Assembly (NCBI GenBank): GCA_033557465.1
Contig: JAWIIG010000037.1
Coordinates: 2,542,001 to 2,606,000 of the forward strand
DNA length: 64,000 nucleotides
Direction: 5' to 3'
Source of the DNA: Ichthyophis bannanicus
Lineage: Eukaryota > Chordata > Amphibia > Gymnophiona > Ichthyophiidae
In this document: one piece after another, positions 22,213 to 34,328 of the stretch
How the letters are laid out: every line of letters begins with the position of its first letter
How positions within the stretch are numbered: the stretch's first letter is position 1
Made by a program: the position numbers and the translations under genes
The notes under the pieces: model-generated
Databases searched by the model: none
What the model was told of the DNA's origin: nothing
The model's input: the letters and a program-made list of their open reading frames with translations, nothing else

Positions 22213-23420
22213 TATAATTGGCCAATACTTGTGTGCTTGGGCCCTTCATCTGAGCAATGTGGTTCTTTCTTTTGGTTAGGCTGACCAGGTGCTCCAATAA
22301 CAGCCCGCATTTGTTTCCCCACCTATGCAGTCTTACAGTATGGTTGTATAGTTACATGTCTTCTCCACTCTCTGTTGGAGCAGAGCATTCAGCTCCTGTC
22401 TGGCCACCCGGATCTGCTCCTGGTCTCCTGCATGCATGGTGCTGATGTGTTATTGTCATAGGTCATGTAGCCATTTCGAGGGTCATAGGATTTGTGCACC
22501 CCTCAATTTACGAGCCATATATTCTATAATCAATCCCTTCATAGTGGCCTTAGTTGCTGCCCAGAGGACTCTAGGATCCATCCCCTCACTTTGAATTTCC
22601 GCAACTAGGCATTTTGCAAGATGCTGTGGAAGGCCTGATCATGATACAAGGTTGGGTTCATACGCCAGCTGCCCTCCCTCAGGCCTGCTCTGCCCTGTCG
22701 CAGTCGTAAATCTATCCATATGGGGGCATGTTCAGAAATGCTTATATTACCTATTTTCGCTCTACACAGCCCCGGGAACATGTGCTCTAATATATAATCC
22801 AGATGGAAGTAGCTATCTTGTGGACTAGAGTAGAATGTAAAGTCTACATCCATAGGGTGCCATGCTCTCCATGTGTCGATCAGTCCACACTCGTCTTTCT
22901 GTGTCAGCCATGCCCATTTTGGGTGAGAGAGCCAGCAGTCCACAGAGGGGTCCCTTGGCAAATTAAAATTACCGTCCACCACCCAAGAGTAGTCCCCTAA
23001 TCCCACTATATGTGCTAGTAGGGAGGTGAAGAACTCGTGGTAGTAAATGTCGGGGACATATATGTTAAAAATGGTATTTTTTCATCTTGCAGTTCTCCAG
23101 CCAACAGGTGGAATCTGCCCCCTGAGTTTACGACAGACTGGTGTGCCACAAACGGGACCCTTTTGTGTATAAGAGTGGCCATCCTCCTCTGTCTCCCATT
23201 AAAGGTCACAAATCCTAACCTGCCTACCTGCCCTTTATGGAGTTTATGGTGTTCCTGCGCTGACAAATGGTTCTCATGGATTAATACCACATCCGCCCCT
23301 TCTCTCCTGAAAAAGGACACCAATTTAGTTTGCTTTATTGGGGAATGTATACCATCTACATTTAGTGTCAAAATTCTTAGTTTATCCAACACCCATTCAG
23401 TGTCTATGTCTTTCATGAAA
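22213..23420 (-). pseudogene. L1 ORF2 endonuclease domain
   Basis: Minus strand from 23416: LDKLRILTLNVDGIHSPIKQ, TKLVSFFRREGADVVLIHEN (usual Q/E after I now H), QHKLHKGQVGRLGF-like text, then (23006-22605) SWVVDGNFNLPRDPSVDC, FTFYSSPQDSYFHLDYILEH and ISEHAPIWIDLRLRQ. The LN, DGNFN and SEHAPI blocks are the APE-type endonuclease signatures of L1. The catalytic glutamate seems displaced and the frame breaks near 23010. The N-terminal part is intact enough to orient the element. Confidence 0.8.
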
Positions 23421-24900
23421 GGTGTTCAAAACCCAATATTGAGGGGTCTGCCCCTCCCAGCTGCAAGCAGACCCCCTTTCCCCCTCAGTTCACTGTGGCT
23501 ACCAATAGCCTAACGGTTTGTGTCCCCTCCTCCCCCTGTCATCTATCCCCTGAGTTCTCAAGATCTCCAACAATCCCATGATCTGATTAAGTCTTACCCC
23601 TTTCCCTCCCTCCCCCTTCATTCCCTTCATCCCCACCCCCTCACCATGCAAGACCATGCTAATTCTCCATCCCCATTCATCCACACAGTTCAAGGGGGAC
23701 CACAGTAGGTTATCCTGCACTGTCCACCAAGCTGCTTCTCCCAGTGTGTGGAGGTTCGTGTCATGTGTCAAAGCATCCAAAATGTATGCTCTGCAATCCA
23801 CCGTGCCATGTCGTGTTCTCCCCTTTAACCACGGGGTGATCATGTTTCTGGGAAGCCACATGGAATTTTGCATCTACAGCCCCCATGCCACCAGCAGTCC
23901 ATTGCAGGAGCATCAGGTTTTCAACACCCTGGTTCGGCTCCCACAGAGAGCAATAGTCGACTTAGTCTCCCCATCAGGACATCGCACTCCCCTCACTATT
24001 CACGCGCCTCCGTGGCACCACAACTCACTCTCACTGGTACTCAACTGCGGCTTCTCAGCCATGAACTAGTTTTAATAATAAACTGCCAACCGGGTGTAAT
24101 TAACTCAGTTCCCAAATTCACTCTCCAGCTACGATGCAGAGCCTGCTTCCCCAGGCGAAGGAAGTCTGTCCATAAATGCCTTCACCACCACCACTGATTC
24201 CAGCTGTTGGGTCACATTATTGTAAGTTATTCATACTTTGGCTAGGAAATGGAGAGCAAAATGAATGTCCCTCTTGGCCATCTCAGAGCATGGTGCGTCT
24301 GCTCGCCACCATTTTAATTGAATAATCATTGAGCAATAAGATCTTATTGCCTTTATATTCCATGGCTCGACTGTTCCTATAGAGGCCCATTAACTTGTGT
24401 TTTTTAGTGAAATTGAGGATCCAGGCTCCTCTCTCCTGGGCCCCAGCTGGTGGACCTGTTCTGCCACCATGCCCCTTAGAGAGGCCTAAAGTCTGTGGGA
24501 GCCACTGCTCAATAATAGTCCAGAGTTCTTGCTCCCTAATCAACTCCAGGATCCCTCCAGATGGATATTGTTGCATCGGTCCCGGTTCTCTTGATCATCG
24601 AGCTTCTCAAGAAGGTGCTGATTACTCTGTCCCAGTGTCGCAACTCACACTGCCATATCATCTGCGCGGATCTCCAGCTGTTCCACTCTTTGCTTGATGT
24701 TGTTCAGCCGCAGCAAGTGTCCCTCTAAGGAGCCTTTAATATTATCAGTGGCAGACTGCAGCCTGGTGAGCCAGTCATCGAGAACCACCATAATGCTTTT
24801 TGCTATTTCCCAGGCGGTCTTGTCAGGTAGCGCTGGGCCTGAGCAGATTGTTCTGCTACCATCTTTGCCTCTCTGTCACGATCCTTGTGCATGCGAGCTG
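23421..24900 (-). pseudogene. L1 ORF1 and inter-ORF region
   Basis: From 24900 downward: LQSATDNIKGSLEGHLLRLN (coiled coil), KLDDQENRDRCNNIHLEG (RRM entry), TIIEQWLPQTLGL and WILNFTKKHKLMGLYRNSRA, MEYKGNKILLLNDYSIKMVA, then MAKRDIHFALHFLAKVWITY-like text. This is L1 ORF1p in order, with several frame changes. Below about 24100, to the ORF2 start, there is C/T-rich inter-ORF DNA with no convincing protein. Confidence 0.75.
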
Positions 24901-25090
24901 CTTTCTGAGGCATTCCCTGCTCAGCAGTTTGCTGCAGTTGCAGGGGGCAGCTTCTCAAGAATAAGTTAGGTCCTGGGAATCTCAGGGACTCCGGTGGGTG
25001 ATTGATAGCTGGTATAGAGCAGTTTTTAAGAGGGATAGGAGTGGAGTTCAGTCTACAGGAATCCACTCAGGCTGCCATCATCACGTGACC

Positions 25091-25900
25091 CCCTTCAACA
25101 TGTATTTCTATTCTGTGTCCACAAATGAAGGGCCGGGAGTTGGACCTCTAAAAACATACACAAATAAGAACAGAAGTGACGTGGATCTGGAACAATTTTC
25201 AGAAGACTGTGTTGGTGATGGGGGTTGCTAGCGAGCCTGACCATTATGGCCATACTTTAGTGGGGCTCTTTCTCTCCCTCAACCCAAACCGTAGATAACA
25301 TCTTATCCCACAGTGTAAAAGACACTATGCTAGCAGAAATTGGCAGAGCTTGTCATTACGGCAATAACTGGAAACATAATGAGTTTCCAGTGACGTATTT
25401 TCAATGTCCAGAGTGCCGCCACATGAATAGACCCTGCTGTTCTTTTCCCAGCCTCATGAACAGCCAAGATCAGCGGTCCATCCTGAATTGCCTGCCCAAT
25501 CCACTGCTCCTTGTCAAGTTTAGCCCACGGAAAGCCCTACCAGGGCGTCCAGAGAGAAGGTATGCATGCTGTCGCTCAGAGGCCGACTGAGCTGCACGTT
25601 ACTGTTTTAAAGAACTTTCCCCGACATTAATTGGCCACTGCAGTAGCCCTCGCGTTCTACTTCACTGCTCCTTGCCAGCAACAACGTAGTTACTGAGGGG
25701 CCCCAGAGAGAGAGAGTCCATGGTAAAGTTTGGTGCTGTCGGTCATATTTATAATGTGCAGAGCTACTTACGCACCATGTGGTGACCGGTTTTAAAAGGA
25801 GAGGGTAAGTGCCACAGCTTTTCTTTTGAAGTGCAAATCTGGAACGCAGATGATCTCTGTTTTGGTGCCCAAAACTAACAGCCATTAAAACCAGCGCATG
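25091..25900. other. Unassigned stretch with short Cys-rich ORF
   Basis: No transposon protein is seen. The plus strand at 25327-25590 is open for 87 codons (ACHYGNNWKHNEFPVTYFQC, ECRHMNRPCCSF). Its seven cysteines give a zinc-ribbon look, but I know no family and there are no splice-site or neighbour clues. It is one of few places that could be unique host DNA or an L1 5' UTR. Confidence 0.25.
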
Positions 25901-26431
25901 ACAGGAGTTAAGGAGCTGATTGAGGAGCCGAATAGGAGCATAAGACGCGGCTTTTATGACTAGTTCTCTGCTGAGTTATCAGAGGACAAGGGAAGAAAGG
26001 AAAAGGAAAAGAGAAGAAAGAGGAAATAAAAACAGAGAAATCTCCCTGCACCCAATATTGTAGTCTATGCTGGTATACAGAGGCTATATGATAGCAGGTC
26101 TTTACCGTCACTTCGAGACACGTGGTATGCCTAAGCAGCTAGCAACATCTGAGGTATAGAGGAGTCTTACTGATCATGCAGCTGTTGCAGCAGTGAATTA
26201 AAAAGATTGATAGCTGCTACTTAAGGATCCTCTTGTTCAGCTTATCCCTCTCTTCATGTAGACTATCACTTCCAGTGGAAGGCTCTTGACAAACAAGAAT
26301 AATCAAGCAGCCTGTATACCTTCTGTTTGGATCTGGGAAATGGAGTGAACGGACTCGCTTCATACAAGTAGCTCTTTTGTGGTGTTGGATCTCCCCTAAT
26401 TGGCCATCTTTGGTACTGCAATTAAACAGTT

Positions 26432-27410
26432 TTGGCTTTCAACTTCTCATTTCTCCCACTCTCAGGCATGTCCTCTTCCAAAATATATGCCACGGCTTTT
26501 TCCAAATTTACTCACACTCCTGAGACAGCCTCCTCGACTTCTCATAACTCTGGACCACGCCACATTCCGGTCCACGCACAAGGAAGTTTGCCGGAACAAG
26601 CTTCTCCAGTGACCAAAGCAGACAGCGGAAATTCTTCAAGAACTTCGACTTCTCCGAATGGAATTTTCAAAAGCAGTGAGTGATATCAGAGCAGATCTTA
26701 AGTCTCTCAATGATAGGGTGACGCAAAATGAAATCAATATCTGTGAACAGATTGAATCGACAGTCTTATTCCAGACCAAAATGAAGAAACTAGACCAATT
26801 TACCAAAGACTTACAAGAAAAGCATGATGATTTGGAGAAATCATCAAAGGAGGAATAATATAAGAGTTTTTGGTATTCCGGAGCAGCTAGAGGGCCAAGA
26901 GAATGTGGGTTTGCTCATTCAAGAGTTATATGCCTCCTGTATGCCAGATGCGAAAGGGCCAGTTAAGCTCGCCCGTCCGCATCGAAGCTAGGGTGCCCGA
27001 ACAGGCTCCAGATCTCACCCTCAACCTATCATTGCCTGCTTTTGTTTTTTTGAAGACAAAGTGGCCCTCATGCAAAGCTTATGTGACAAATGCTCTCTTC
27101 TCTTTTGAGACCATGAGATTCAAATCTTTCAGGACTTGTCTCAATATATGATGGAATGGAGGAAAGGTTTCAAGCCATTGACACAATTTCTGCAGAGGAA
27201 ATTGGTGCGGTACCGATGGGAGTTCCCATTCTCTCTCATATTTGACTGGAATAACACCACACATCACATCTTAGAACTAGCGGATTGTATGAATTTTCTG
27301 GAATCACTTCAATCTGATGAGGACTGTCCTTTAAAAGTCAGGAGCATCCAGAATGGCTGTGAAGCTTCGACACCTAAGCGACGGAAGGTCCCTGGGTCAT
27401 GTCGGGCTTC
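26432..27410 (+). pseudogene. L1 ORF1 remnant
   Basis: Starts with MSSSKIYATAFSKFTHTPE (26469), shifts frame at about 26660 to DIRADLKSLNDRVTQNEINI (coiled coil), then RNNIRVFGIPEQLEGQENVG (RRM) to about 26985. After another shift it reads PIIACFCFFEDKVALMQSLC and IQIFQDLSQYMMEWRKGFKP, QFLQRKLVRYRWEFPFSLIF (27136-27300). All ORF1p domains appear in order, with two frameshifts and an internal stop. Confidence 0.85.
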
Positions 27411-27755
27411 CGGTAGTGACCAAGATGGAGGCCGTAATGTTCATGTTGTTTTTGCCTGTTTACATACCAAATAAGAACATAAGAACATAAGATATGCCAT
27501 ATTGGGTCAGACCAAGGTCCATAAAGCCCAGTATCCTGTTTCCAACAGCGGCCAATCTAGGTCATACGTACCTAGCAGTTTCCCCAAAAGACACAGGTTC
27601 CACAATGCTTGTACTGGGTCAAGCATTGATATCCTGGGTCCCTTCTTAATAATGGTTTATGGACCTTTCCTCCAGGAACTTGTCCAAACCTTTTTTAAAC
27701 CCAGCTACACTAACAGCCTTGACTATATCCTCCGGTAACAAATTCCAGAGTTTGA

Positions 27756-28691
27756 TTACACGTTGAGTGAAAAAATATTTTCTTTTATTAGTCTTCTCTG
27801 AAACTTTTCTAATAACGCTATATCCTTTTTAAGATACGGCGACCAGAATTGCACACAATATTCAAGGTGCAGTCTCACCATGGAACGATATAGAGGCCTT
27901 ATAATATCGTTTGTTTTATTTTCCATTCCTTTCCTTATGATACCTAGCATTCTATTTGCTCTCTTGGCTGCCACTGCACACTGGGCCGATGGTTTTAACA
28001 TGTTATCCACAATGACACCTAAATCTTTTTCCTGGGTGGTGGTTCCTAATGTGGAACCTTGCATTGTGTAACCATAGTTTGGGTTGTTCTTCCCTAGGTG
28101 CATAACTTTGCACTTGTCCACATTAAATTTCATCTGCCATTTTGATGCCCAGTCTTCCAATTTATCAAGATCCTCCTGCAATTTTCCACAATCCTCTTGG
28201 GTTTTAGCAACTTTAAAAAGTTTTGTGTCATCTGCAAATTTGATAACCTCACTCGTTATTCCACTTTCCAGGTCATTTATGAATATGTCAAAAAGCAGCA
28301 GACCCAGCACAGATCCCTGGGGTACACCACTATTCACCTTTCTCCATTGGTAAAATTGACCATTTAGCCCAACCCTCTGCTTTCTATCTTTTAACCAGTT
28401 CCTGATCCACAGTAGTACACTACCTCCTATCCCATGACACTTTAGTTTTGCCAAAAGTCTCTGATGAGGGACCTTGTCAAAGGCTTTCTGAATGTCCAGA
28501 TACACTATATCAACTGACTCACCATTGTCTACCTGTTTGTTCACACCTTCAAAAAAACCTAACAGATTAGTAAGACAAGATCTTCCTTGTCTAAAGCCAT
28601 GTTGGCTGTCTCCCATTAGGCCATGACTATCTACATGCTGAGTAATTTTATTCTTTATGATGGTTTCTACCATTTCTCCCTGCAATCTCAT
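27756..28691 (-). pseudogene. CR1 reverse transcriptase segment
   Basis: An open frame of 311 codons: KMVETI-type entry (GEMVETIIKNKITQHVDSHG), YLDIQKAFDKVPHQRLLAKL, GVPQGSVLGLLLFDIFINDL, IKFADDTKLFKVAKTQEDCG with the catalytic FADD intact, and YRSMVRLHLEYCVQFWSPYL. It ends at the 27800 deletion, which joins LLEKFQRR to a shifted frame. The first RT block (FKKG...NYRPVS) is deleted at 28690. Catalytic residues persist, but the protein is incomplete. Confidence 0.85.
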
Positions 28692-28947
28692 ATTTCAGTT
28701 CTTTCAACACCCTTGGTTACATACCATCCGGCCCAGGTGATTTGCTACTCTTCAGTTTATCTAATAGTTGTAATACATCTTCCTGATGTATCAATATTTC
28801 CTTCAATTCTTCCGCACCTTTAAATGCCACTTCAAGTCATGGGTAACATCCCTACATCTTCCTCAGTAAAGACCGAAGCAAAGAATTCATTCAATCTCTC
28901 TGCTATCGCCCTGTCGCCTCCTAGTGCCATTTTAACTCCTCTATCAT

Positions 28948-30163
28948 CTAATGGACCAACTGACTCACAGGTTTTTTGCTACGAATGTACTTGAAAAAAT
29001 CTTTATTTTGCATTTTTGCTTCCGCAGCAAGCTTCTTCTCAAATTCTCCCTTTGCCTGCTTTATCAATGTCTTGCATTTGACTTGCCAGTGCTTGTGCTG
29101 TTTCCAGGTTTCGTCGTTTGGCTCTTTTTTCCATTTCCTGAAAGATGCTTTTTTGGCAACAACAGCCTCTCTGACCTCACCTTTAAACCATGCTGTCAGT
29201 TTTTTTGGACTTCCTTCCACTTTTCTTAAAGCGTGGAATACAGCTGGTCTGGGCTTCCAAGATAGTATTTTTCAACAACACCCAAGCTTGATGTACGTCT
29301 TTAACCTTTGCAACTGCTCCTTTTAGTTTTTTCTTAACTATTTTCCTCATTTTATCATAGTCTCCCTTTTGAAAGTTAAAAGGTAGTACTGTGGATTTCC
29401 TTACCATCCCTCCTCCACTAATTAAATCAAAGGCGATCATACTATGATCACTATTGCCAAGTGGCCCCAACACCCTTATCTTTTGCACTAGATCTGGTGT
29501 TCCACTAAGGACTAGGTCTAATATGGCTTCCCCTCTGGTCGGTTCATGAACCAGCTGCTCCAAGAAGCAGTCATTTATGTCATCTAGGAACTTTACCTCC
29601 CTAGCATGTCCTGCCGTGACACTGACCCAGTCGATACCAGGGTAATTGAAATCACCCATTATTATTACTGCGTTGTAACTTTTGTTAGCTTCCTTGATTT
29701 CTTTGAGCATTTCATCATCCATTTGTTCATTCTGGCCAGGCGGTCGATAGTACACCCCCACTGCCATCGCCCTCTCCTTTTTACATGGAATTTCAATCCA
29801 TAGAGATTCTACAGCAAATTTTGTTTCCAGCAAAACTTTAGTCCTTTCTGACTCAATGCCCTCTCTAACATAGAGCGCAACCCCTCCACCAATTTGATCA
29901 GCTCTATCATTATGATATAGTTTGTACCCAGGTATCACAGTATCCCACTGGTTGTCCTCCTTCCACCATGTCTCTGATATTACAATCATATCTAACCTCT
30001 CATTTAGTGCTATATATTCTAACTCTCTCATCTTATTTTTTAGACTTCTAGCATTTGCATACAAACATCTTAGAGACTGTATTTTATTCATATTAATTTG
30101 GCTATTGGTAGACATGGGTAATTTGGGATCTTTAATCTCTGTCTGCTCCCTACTCGAGGGCAT
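28948..30163 (-). pseudogene. CR1 endonuclease and linker segment
   Basis: The open frame 30163-29183 (326 codons) starts MPSSREQTEIKD and contains YANARSLKNKMRELEYIALN, DMIVISETWWKEDNQWDTV, GGGVALYVREGI, VYYRPPGQNEQMDDEML, MGDFNYPGIDW and GNSDHSMIAFDL. The E (SETW), D (GDFN) and SDH residues of the APE-type nuclease are all present. A frameshift near 29200 leads to the linker frame 29220-28948 (FKGEVREAVVAKKASFRKWK). The endonuclease itself looks intact. Confidence 0.88.
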
Positions 30164-30182
30164 TTGGGCTACTTATTAATAA

Positions 30183-30789
30183 TTCTGTGCCTTTTCAAGG
30201 TGGGTCGAGGGGGGGCCTCTTTTCTTGACTTTCCCTGACTTTGCTATAACAGTTGCTGAGGGAGTTTGTTTTGTGTCTCTCCTCTCCTTTCATAGACATA
30301 AGGGCTATGATCTTATTGTAACTCTCTGATTGGGGGCAGAGGTATAGTTCTGGGCGATTGTTGGGCCGGCAGGGGGGGGGGAGTATGAAATTCTTGGGGG
30401 TCAATATGTTAGTCTGCTTAGAATTCTTTGAGGATGGTTTTGGGATGGGAGGGGAAGGAGCTTACCACTCTCTTCTTTGTTGGTTTTTTATTCCTCTTAT
30501 CACCTTGGTGTCCATTCTATCACTAGCACTCTGGTCTATAATCTTGTTTACATCTTAGTATGCTAAGATGGGTAGGGGGGTTATAGGGAATGGGTGGTTG
30601 GGTGGGGTGTTTGGGTGGGAGTTGCGGGGGGTACTGGGAATCTTAAGGGGGATGCCACTGATTGCGAGTTTCTGAACAATTGATTAAAGAGAAACACCCC
30701 TGTACGGGGACTTTTTGGGAGAGTTTCAATATGCTCATTTTTCTTATACACGTGCTGATATATTTGGCAGTTTTTCCCATGTCACCATG
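30183..30789 (+). other. L1 inter-ORF/leader DNA
   Basis: G/T-rich sequence between the CR1 boundary and the L1 ORF2 start, with a GGGGGGGGGGAG run near 30372. No protein motif; consistent with the L1 inter-ORF spacer. Confidence 0.45.
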
Positions 30790-33700
30790 GTTAAGTTGAC
30801 ATTGTGGAATGTTCATAGTTTTAATAAGCCTGTGAAGAGACGCAGAGTTTTAGAACATCTGAGTCAGGAGAAAGTGGATATTGTGTTCCTCTAGGAAATC
30901 CACCTTGACAGACATGGTCACTTACAATTCACTGTGAGGAAGTTTTGCCAAATATTTCTTGCTAAATTCTCCTCGTGCCAACAAGGCATGGCTATCCTCT
31001 TTTCCTCTGCATGTCCTTTTCAGGTTCTTGAACAGATTATAGACCCAGAGGGTTGATTTCTTCTTCTGGTTGGTACCATCCAGGACTCACTTTTTATCTT
31101 GTTTAATGTCTATGTGCCACCGGTGAGAACTGGAAATGTACTTCGGAAAATTTTGGACGTGATGTCTTCATATAGGCAGGGGGATCTCCTAATAGGTGGA
31201 GACTTTAACTGTGTGCTGTCTCAGTTGGATCACTCTGGGTCCAGGAATAAATTCATTGGCCCTCCTCCTCAACTGGTAGAACTGTTGCGAAGCTAAACCT
31301 ATGTGATGTATGGCAACACACACATGAACAAGAGAGGGATTACATCTTTTTCTCCCGCATCCATGAGAGTTATTCTCATATAGACATGTGGTTGGTCTCC
31401 CGATCACTTCTTCCCTGGCTAGCACAGGTGACTATCGGCACTATGGGCCCATCTGATCACGCTTTGGTTTTCTTACAGCTAACTATTCTAGGGACGGAGT
31501 CACCGCCGCATACATGGTTGCTTCAACGCGACCTGCTGTTGAATACTAATTTTGTGGCAGATGTTCATTCCAAATGGCAAAAATATTTTAATTTTAACAA
31601 CTCCCCTGAAATATCAACCTTCTCGCTTTAGGATGCAGGCAAGGTGGTATTATGCAGACAGTTAATTTCGTTATCTAGTGTGTATAAGAAGACTAGACTT
31701 TCCCAACAGGATGAATTACATTGACAGATTGACATTCTGGAGTGTCAGCATAGGCGAATGGGGGGACAGCGTATTTGGAATCAGTTGGTCCAGTTGCGGG
31801 GTGAATTAGTCTCTTTAGATGCGGGACATGTGGCGTCTTTGCTTCAAAGAACCAGAAGGAGATTTTACGAACAAGGCAATAAAGCTGGGAAGCTACTCTT
31901 GTGGCAACTTAAATGACAGAGGTAAAAACACAGGATTTCAGCTCTACTCTCTAAGTTGGAGGTCCCTACCCAATGCTCCCATGAGATGGCGGATATATTC
32001 GCTAAATGTTATAAAAAATTGTATTCCCGAGACTAGAACGTGGATATTCCATCTATCCAAGCCTGGCGTAGAGAAGTAGTGCTCCCACAGTTAGCACCAG
32101 GATGCGAGAGGCTATCGATTACCCTTTCTCCCTTCAAGAAGTGTTGCAGATGATAAATGGACTAAAATCATTGAAAGCTGTAGGTCCTGATATGTCCCAG
32201 CAGAAGTCTACAAAACTCTCTCAAATAGCTTTGCCCCAGTTTTGGTCTGTGTCTTCAATGATGTTTTGCCCAACAGGTGCTTACCTCAAGTTTTTTTACC
32301 ACTGTCATCCCAAAAGGGGACAAAGATCCTTTGAACTGTAATAACTATCACCCTATTTCTCTCCTGAACACAAACTATAAAATCTTCACCAAATTAATAG
32401 AAAACCGTTTGGAATCCAGAATTCTGGACATAGTACACCCAAATCAAACCGGCTTTATCAAGTGATGTTATGGCTTCGAAAATGTGTGTCGTTGGGTCAA
32501 TATTATGCATAGGCTCCGATCGATGGATGGTCAGTATTCAATCCTTTCTTTAGACGCTGAAAAAGCTTTTGACAAGATAGAATGACCTTTTTTATTGGAG
32601 GTCCTGGATTCCTTTGGATTTGGACCATCATTTCAGGGCTGGATGGCGGCTGTGTATACTCAACTGCAAGCCTTGGTGTTAGTCAATGGCTTTCTTTCAT
32701 CTCCTTTCTTACTTAGCCATGGTACAAGACAGGGATGTCCTCTGTCCCCGTTATTCTTTGCTTTTGCCATAGAACCTTTAGCAATTCACATTAGGCAGTA
32801 GGCTGCAGAGATTGGTATCCCCTTAGGAGCGGAAACTCATGTCATCTCATTGTATGCAGATGATACTCTGATTTACCTATACAAACCTTTGCAGTCTCTT
32901 CCAGTAGTTACAGACATTTTAGACCAATTTTCTTATGTGTCGGGGATCACTGTCAACCGATAGAAGTCTACACTTCTCCCATGTATCTCGAGGACTAGCG
33001 CTAAGGCGGCCGATTCCATCTGTAGTGAATACCAGGTTGTCCAGAACTTTCGATACCTCGGGATTGTCATCCAGCAAGATCTCTCTAGACTTTATGTGAT
33101 TAATTATCTTCCTCTTTTCCAGATGCTTCAGCGAGATTTGGTAGCGTGGCACTCCTCCACTGTTTCATGGTTGGGCAGGGTTACTTTTATCAAAATGCTA
33201 CTATTACCAAAACTCCTCTTTCTGTTCACATATTTGCCCATTGCAGTCCCTAGAACTTTTATTAAAACTCTTTGTCGAGCACTCACGCACTTTGTGTGGC
33301 AGGGTCGTCCACCTAGACTAATTTGGATGGTTATGATCCGCCCTAAGCTTTTGGGAGGTCTGGGGGTCCCGGTTCCTGAGCTTTATTATCATTGTGCTTG
33401 TTTGAGGGCCATGGTCTCCTGGTGCCTTGCTTCTGAAATGGATTGGGTACTGTTGGAAAGAGAATGGATGGCTCCAATACCGCTAGCTGTGGTTCCTTTC
33501 CTTCAGACTCTGGCAGAAAGGCAGAAGGTGTTGATGCATCCTTTTTTGAATCCTTTGTGGAAGGTGTGTGTAGCATTTGTTCTCAATTTGGGTTGTCAGC
33601 TCACCTCTCCCTTTTCTCTCCTTTAGCCTCCTTTGACTTTGTTAGGAATTTTGGAAGGCAGTTCCTCTCTCGCTTTGCATCCTTGCGTCTTGAGATGCTT

Positions 33701-33946
33701 TACGAGAATTCAGTTCTGTAAACATAAGCTCAATTGGAACAAATGTGGTAGCTCTCATTCTCAGTTTCAGTATCTGCAAATTCATCACTACTTCAGTACC
33801 ATGAGTGTGCGGGATGAGGTCCTGTGTCCCCCAACATACTGGGAATGTGTCCTTTTTGCCTCGGCCTATCTAAAGTCTTTCCTCAGGAGATTGTATCAAG
33901 CCATCTCCTATGGTCTTACTTGTTCCTCAGGTACTCTCCTTCCTGA
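30790..33946 (+). pseudogene. L1 ORF2 (endonuclease, RT), interrupted
   Basis: Begins MVKLTLWNVHSFNKPVKRRR at 30790, with a stop replacing the residue before the catalytic Glu (VFL*EIHL, about 30893). Endonuclease blocks continue as YVPPVRTGNV, GGDFNCVLSQLDHSG and TMGPSDHALVFLQL (31099-31631). The RT follows: VIPKGDKDPLNCNNYHPISL, SLDAEKAFDKIE, HGTRQGCPLSPLFFAFAIEP, ISLYADDTLIYLYKP (YADD intact, about 32850), then IKMLLLPKLLFLFTYLPIAV and FVWQGRPPRLIWMVMIRPKL. Seven or more stops or shifts. The ORF is severed at about 33946 by DIRS and resumes at 40290. Confidence 0.88.
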
Positions 33947-33950
33947 TAAA

Positions 33951-34118
33951 TGGTGATCTCCAGGAACAAGTAGGAATGAGTCTTCATATATGGGTTTCGT
34001 CGGTACCGACGGAGCCTGCGCGGGAACGCTCCCCAACGTCCAATCAGAAAGCTTTTGGGAGCATCCCACAGCGCCTGCGTGCTGCCTTCCCACCTTTCCC
34101 AACTGTCTCTCCTCAGTT
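33951..34118 (+). repeat. DIRS left inverted terminal repeat
   Basis: Runs from GTGATCTCCAGGAACAAGTA through GGGTTTCGTCGGTACCGACG to CAACTGTCTCTCCTCAG. It is the inverse complement of 39406-39560, at roughly 90 percent identity by eye, and its first 35 bp are also complementary to the ICR left half (39221-39259). Confidence 0.85.
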
Positions 34119-34328
34119 CTTCTTTTTCCACGGAGCCAGCAGGTCGTGTTCCTGTCACCGCAGAAGAATTTCTTTATTTTCTTTATTTCTTCTGTGTCGC
34201 GTCTGCCTTCTTCGACGCTCTACCGGTACCGCCGGTCCTTCTTTTAAAAAAAAATAAACTATTTCCCTTTCTTTTTCTTCAGGTGTACTTGCGTTTTGGG
34301 CCTTAGGCCCAAAACCTTTTTCCTTAAC

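Larger units (their letters stand above)
17364..25090 (-). mobile_element. Minus-strand L1 LINE with nested insertions
   Basis: The 3' end is the poly-T at 17364-17372 with the reverse AATAAA at 17382-17387. Going right, the ORF2 C-terminus (18911-19561), RT (about 20300-21027), endonuclease (22605-23416) and ORF1 (about 24100-24900) appear in L1 order. It is split by an L2 RT piece (17758-18172), a plus-strand CR1 (18173-18910) and a minus-strand CR1 (21028-22212). The remaining L1 sequence spans roughly 5.4 kb, so it was probably near full length before decay. Confidence 0.8.
27470..30182 (-). mobile_element. CR1 LINE, near-complete ORF2 span, nested in L1
   Basis: The 3' terminus with three TTCTTATG-type units (reverse complement at 27472-27495) is adjacent to the L1 inter-ORF region. 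The element runs to about 30182, covering endonuclease, linker, RT and C-terminus. Compared with the copies at 2185 and 21028 it lacks about 170 bp near 27800 and a segment near 28680, both internal deletions. It is the longest CR1 in the window. Confidence 0.85.

Noticed and set aside
23037..23513. 158-codon plus-strand ORF
   Set aside because: It is antisense to the L1 endonuclease at 23015-23416 and has no independent motif.
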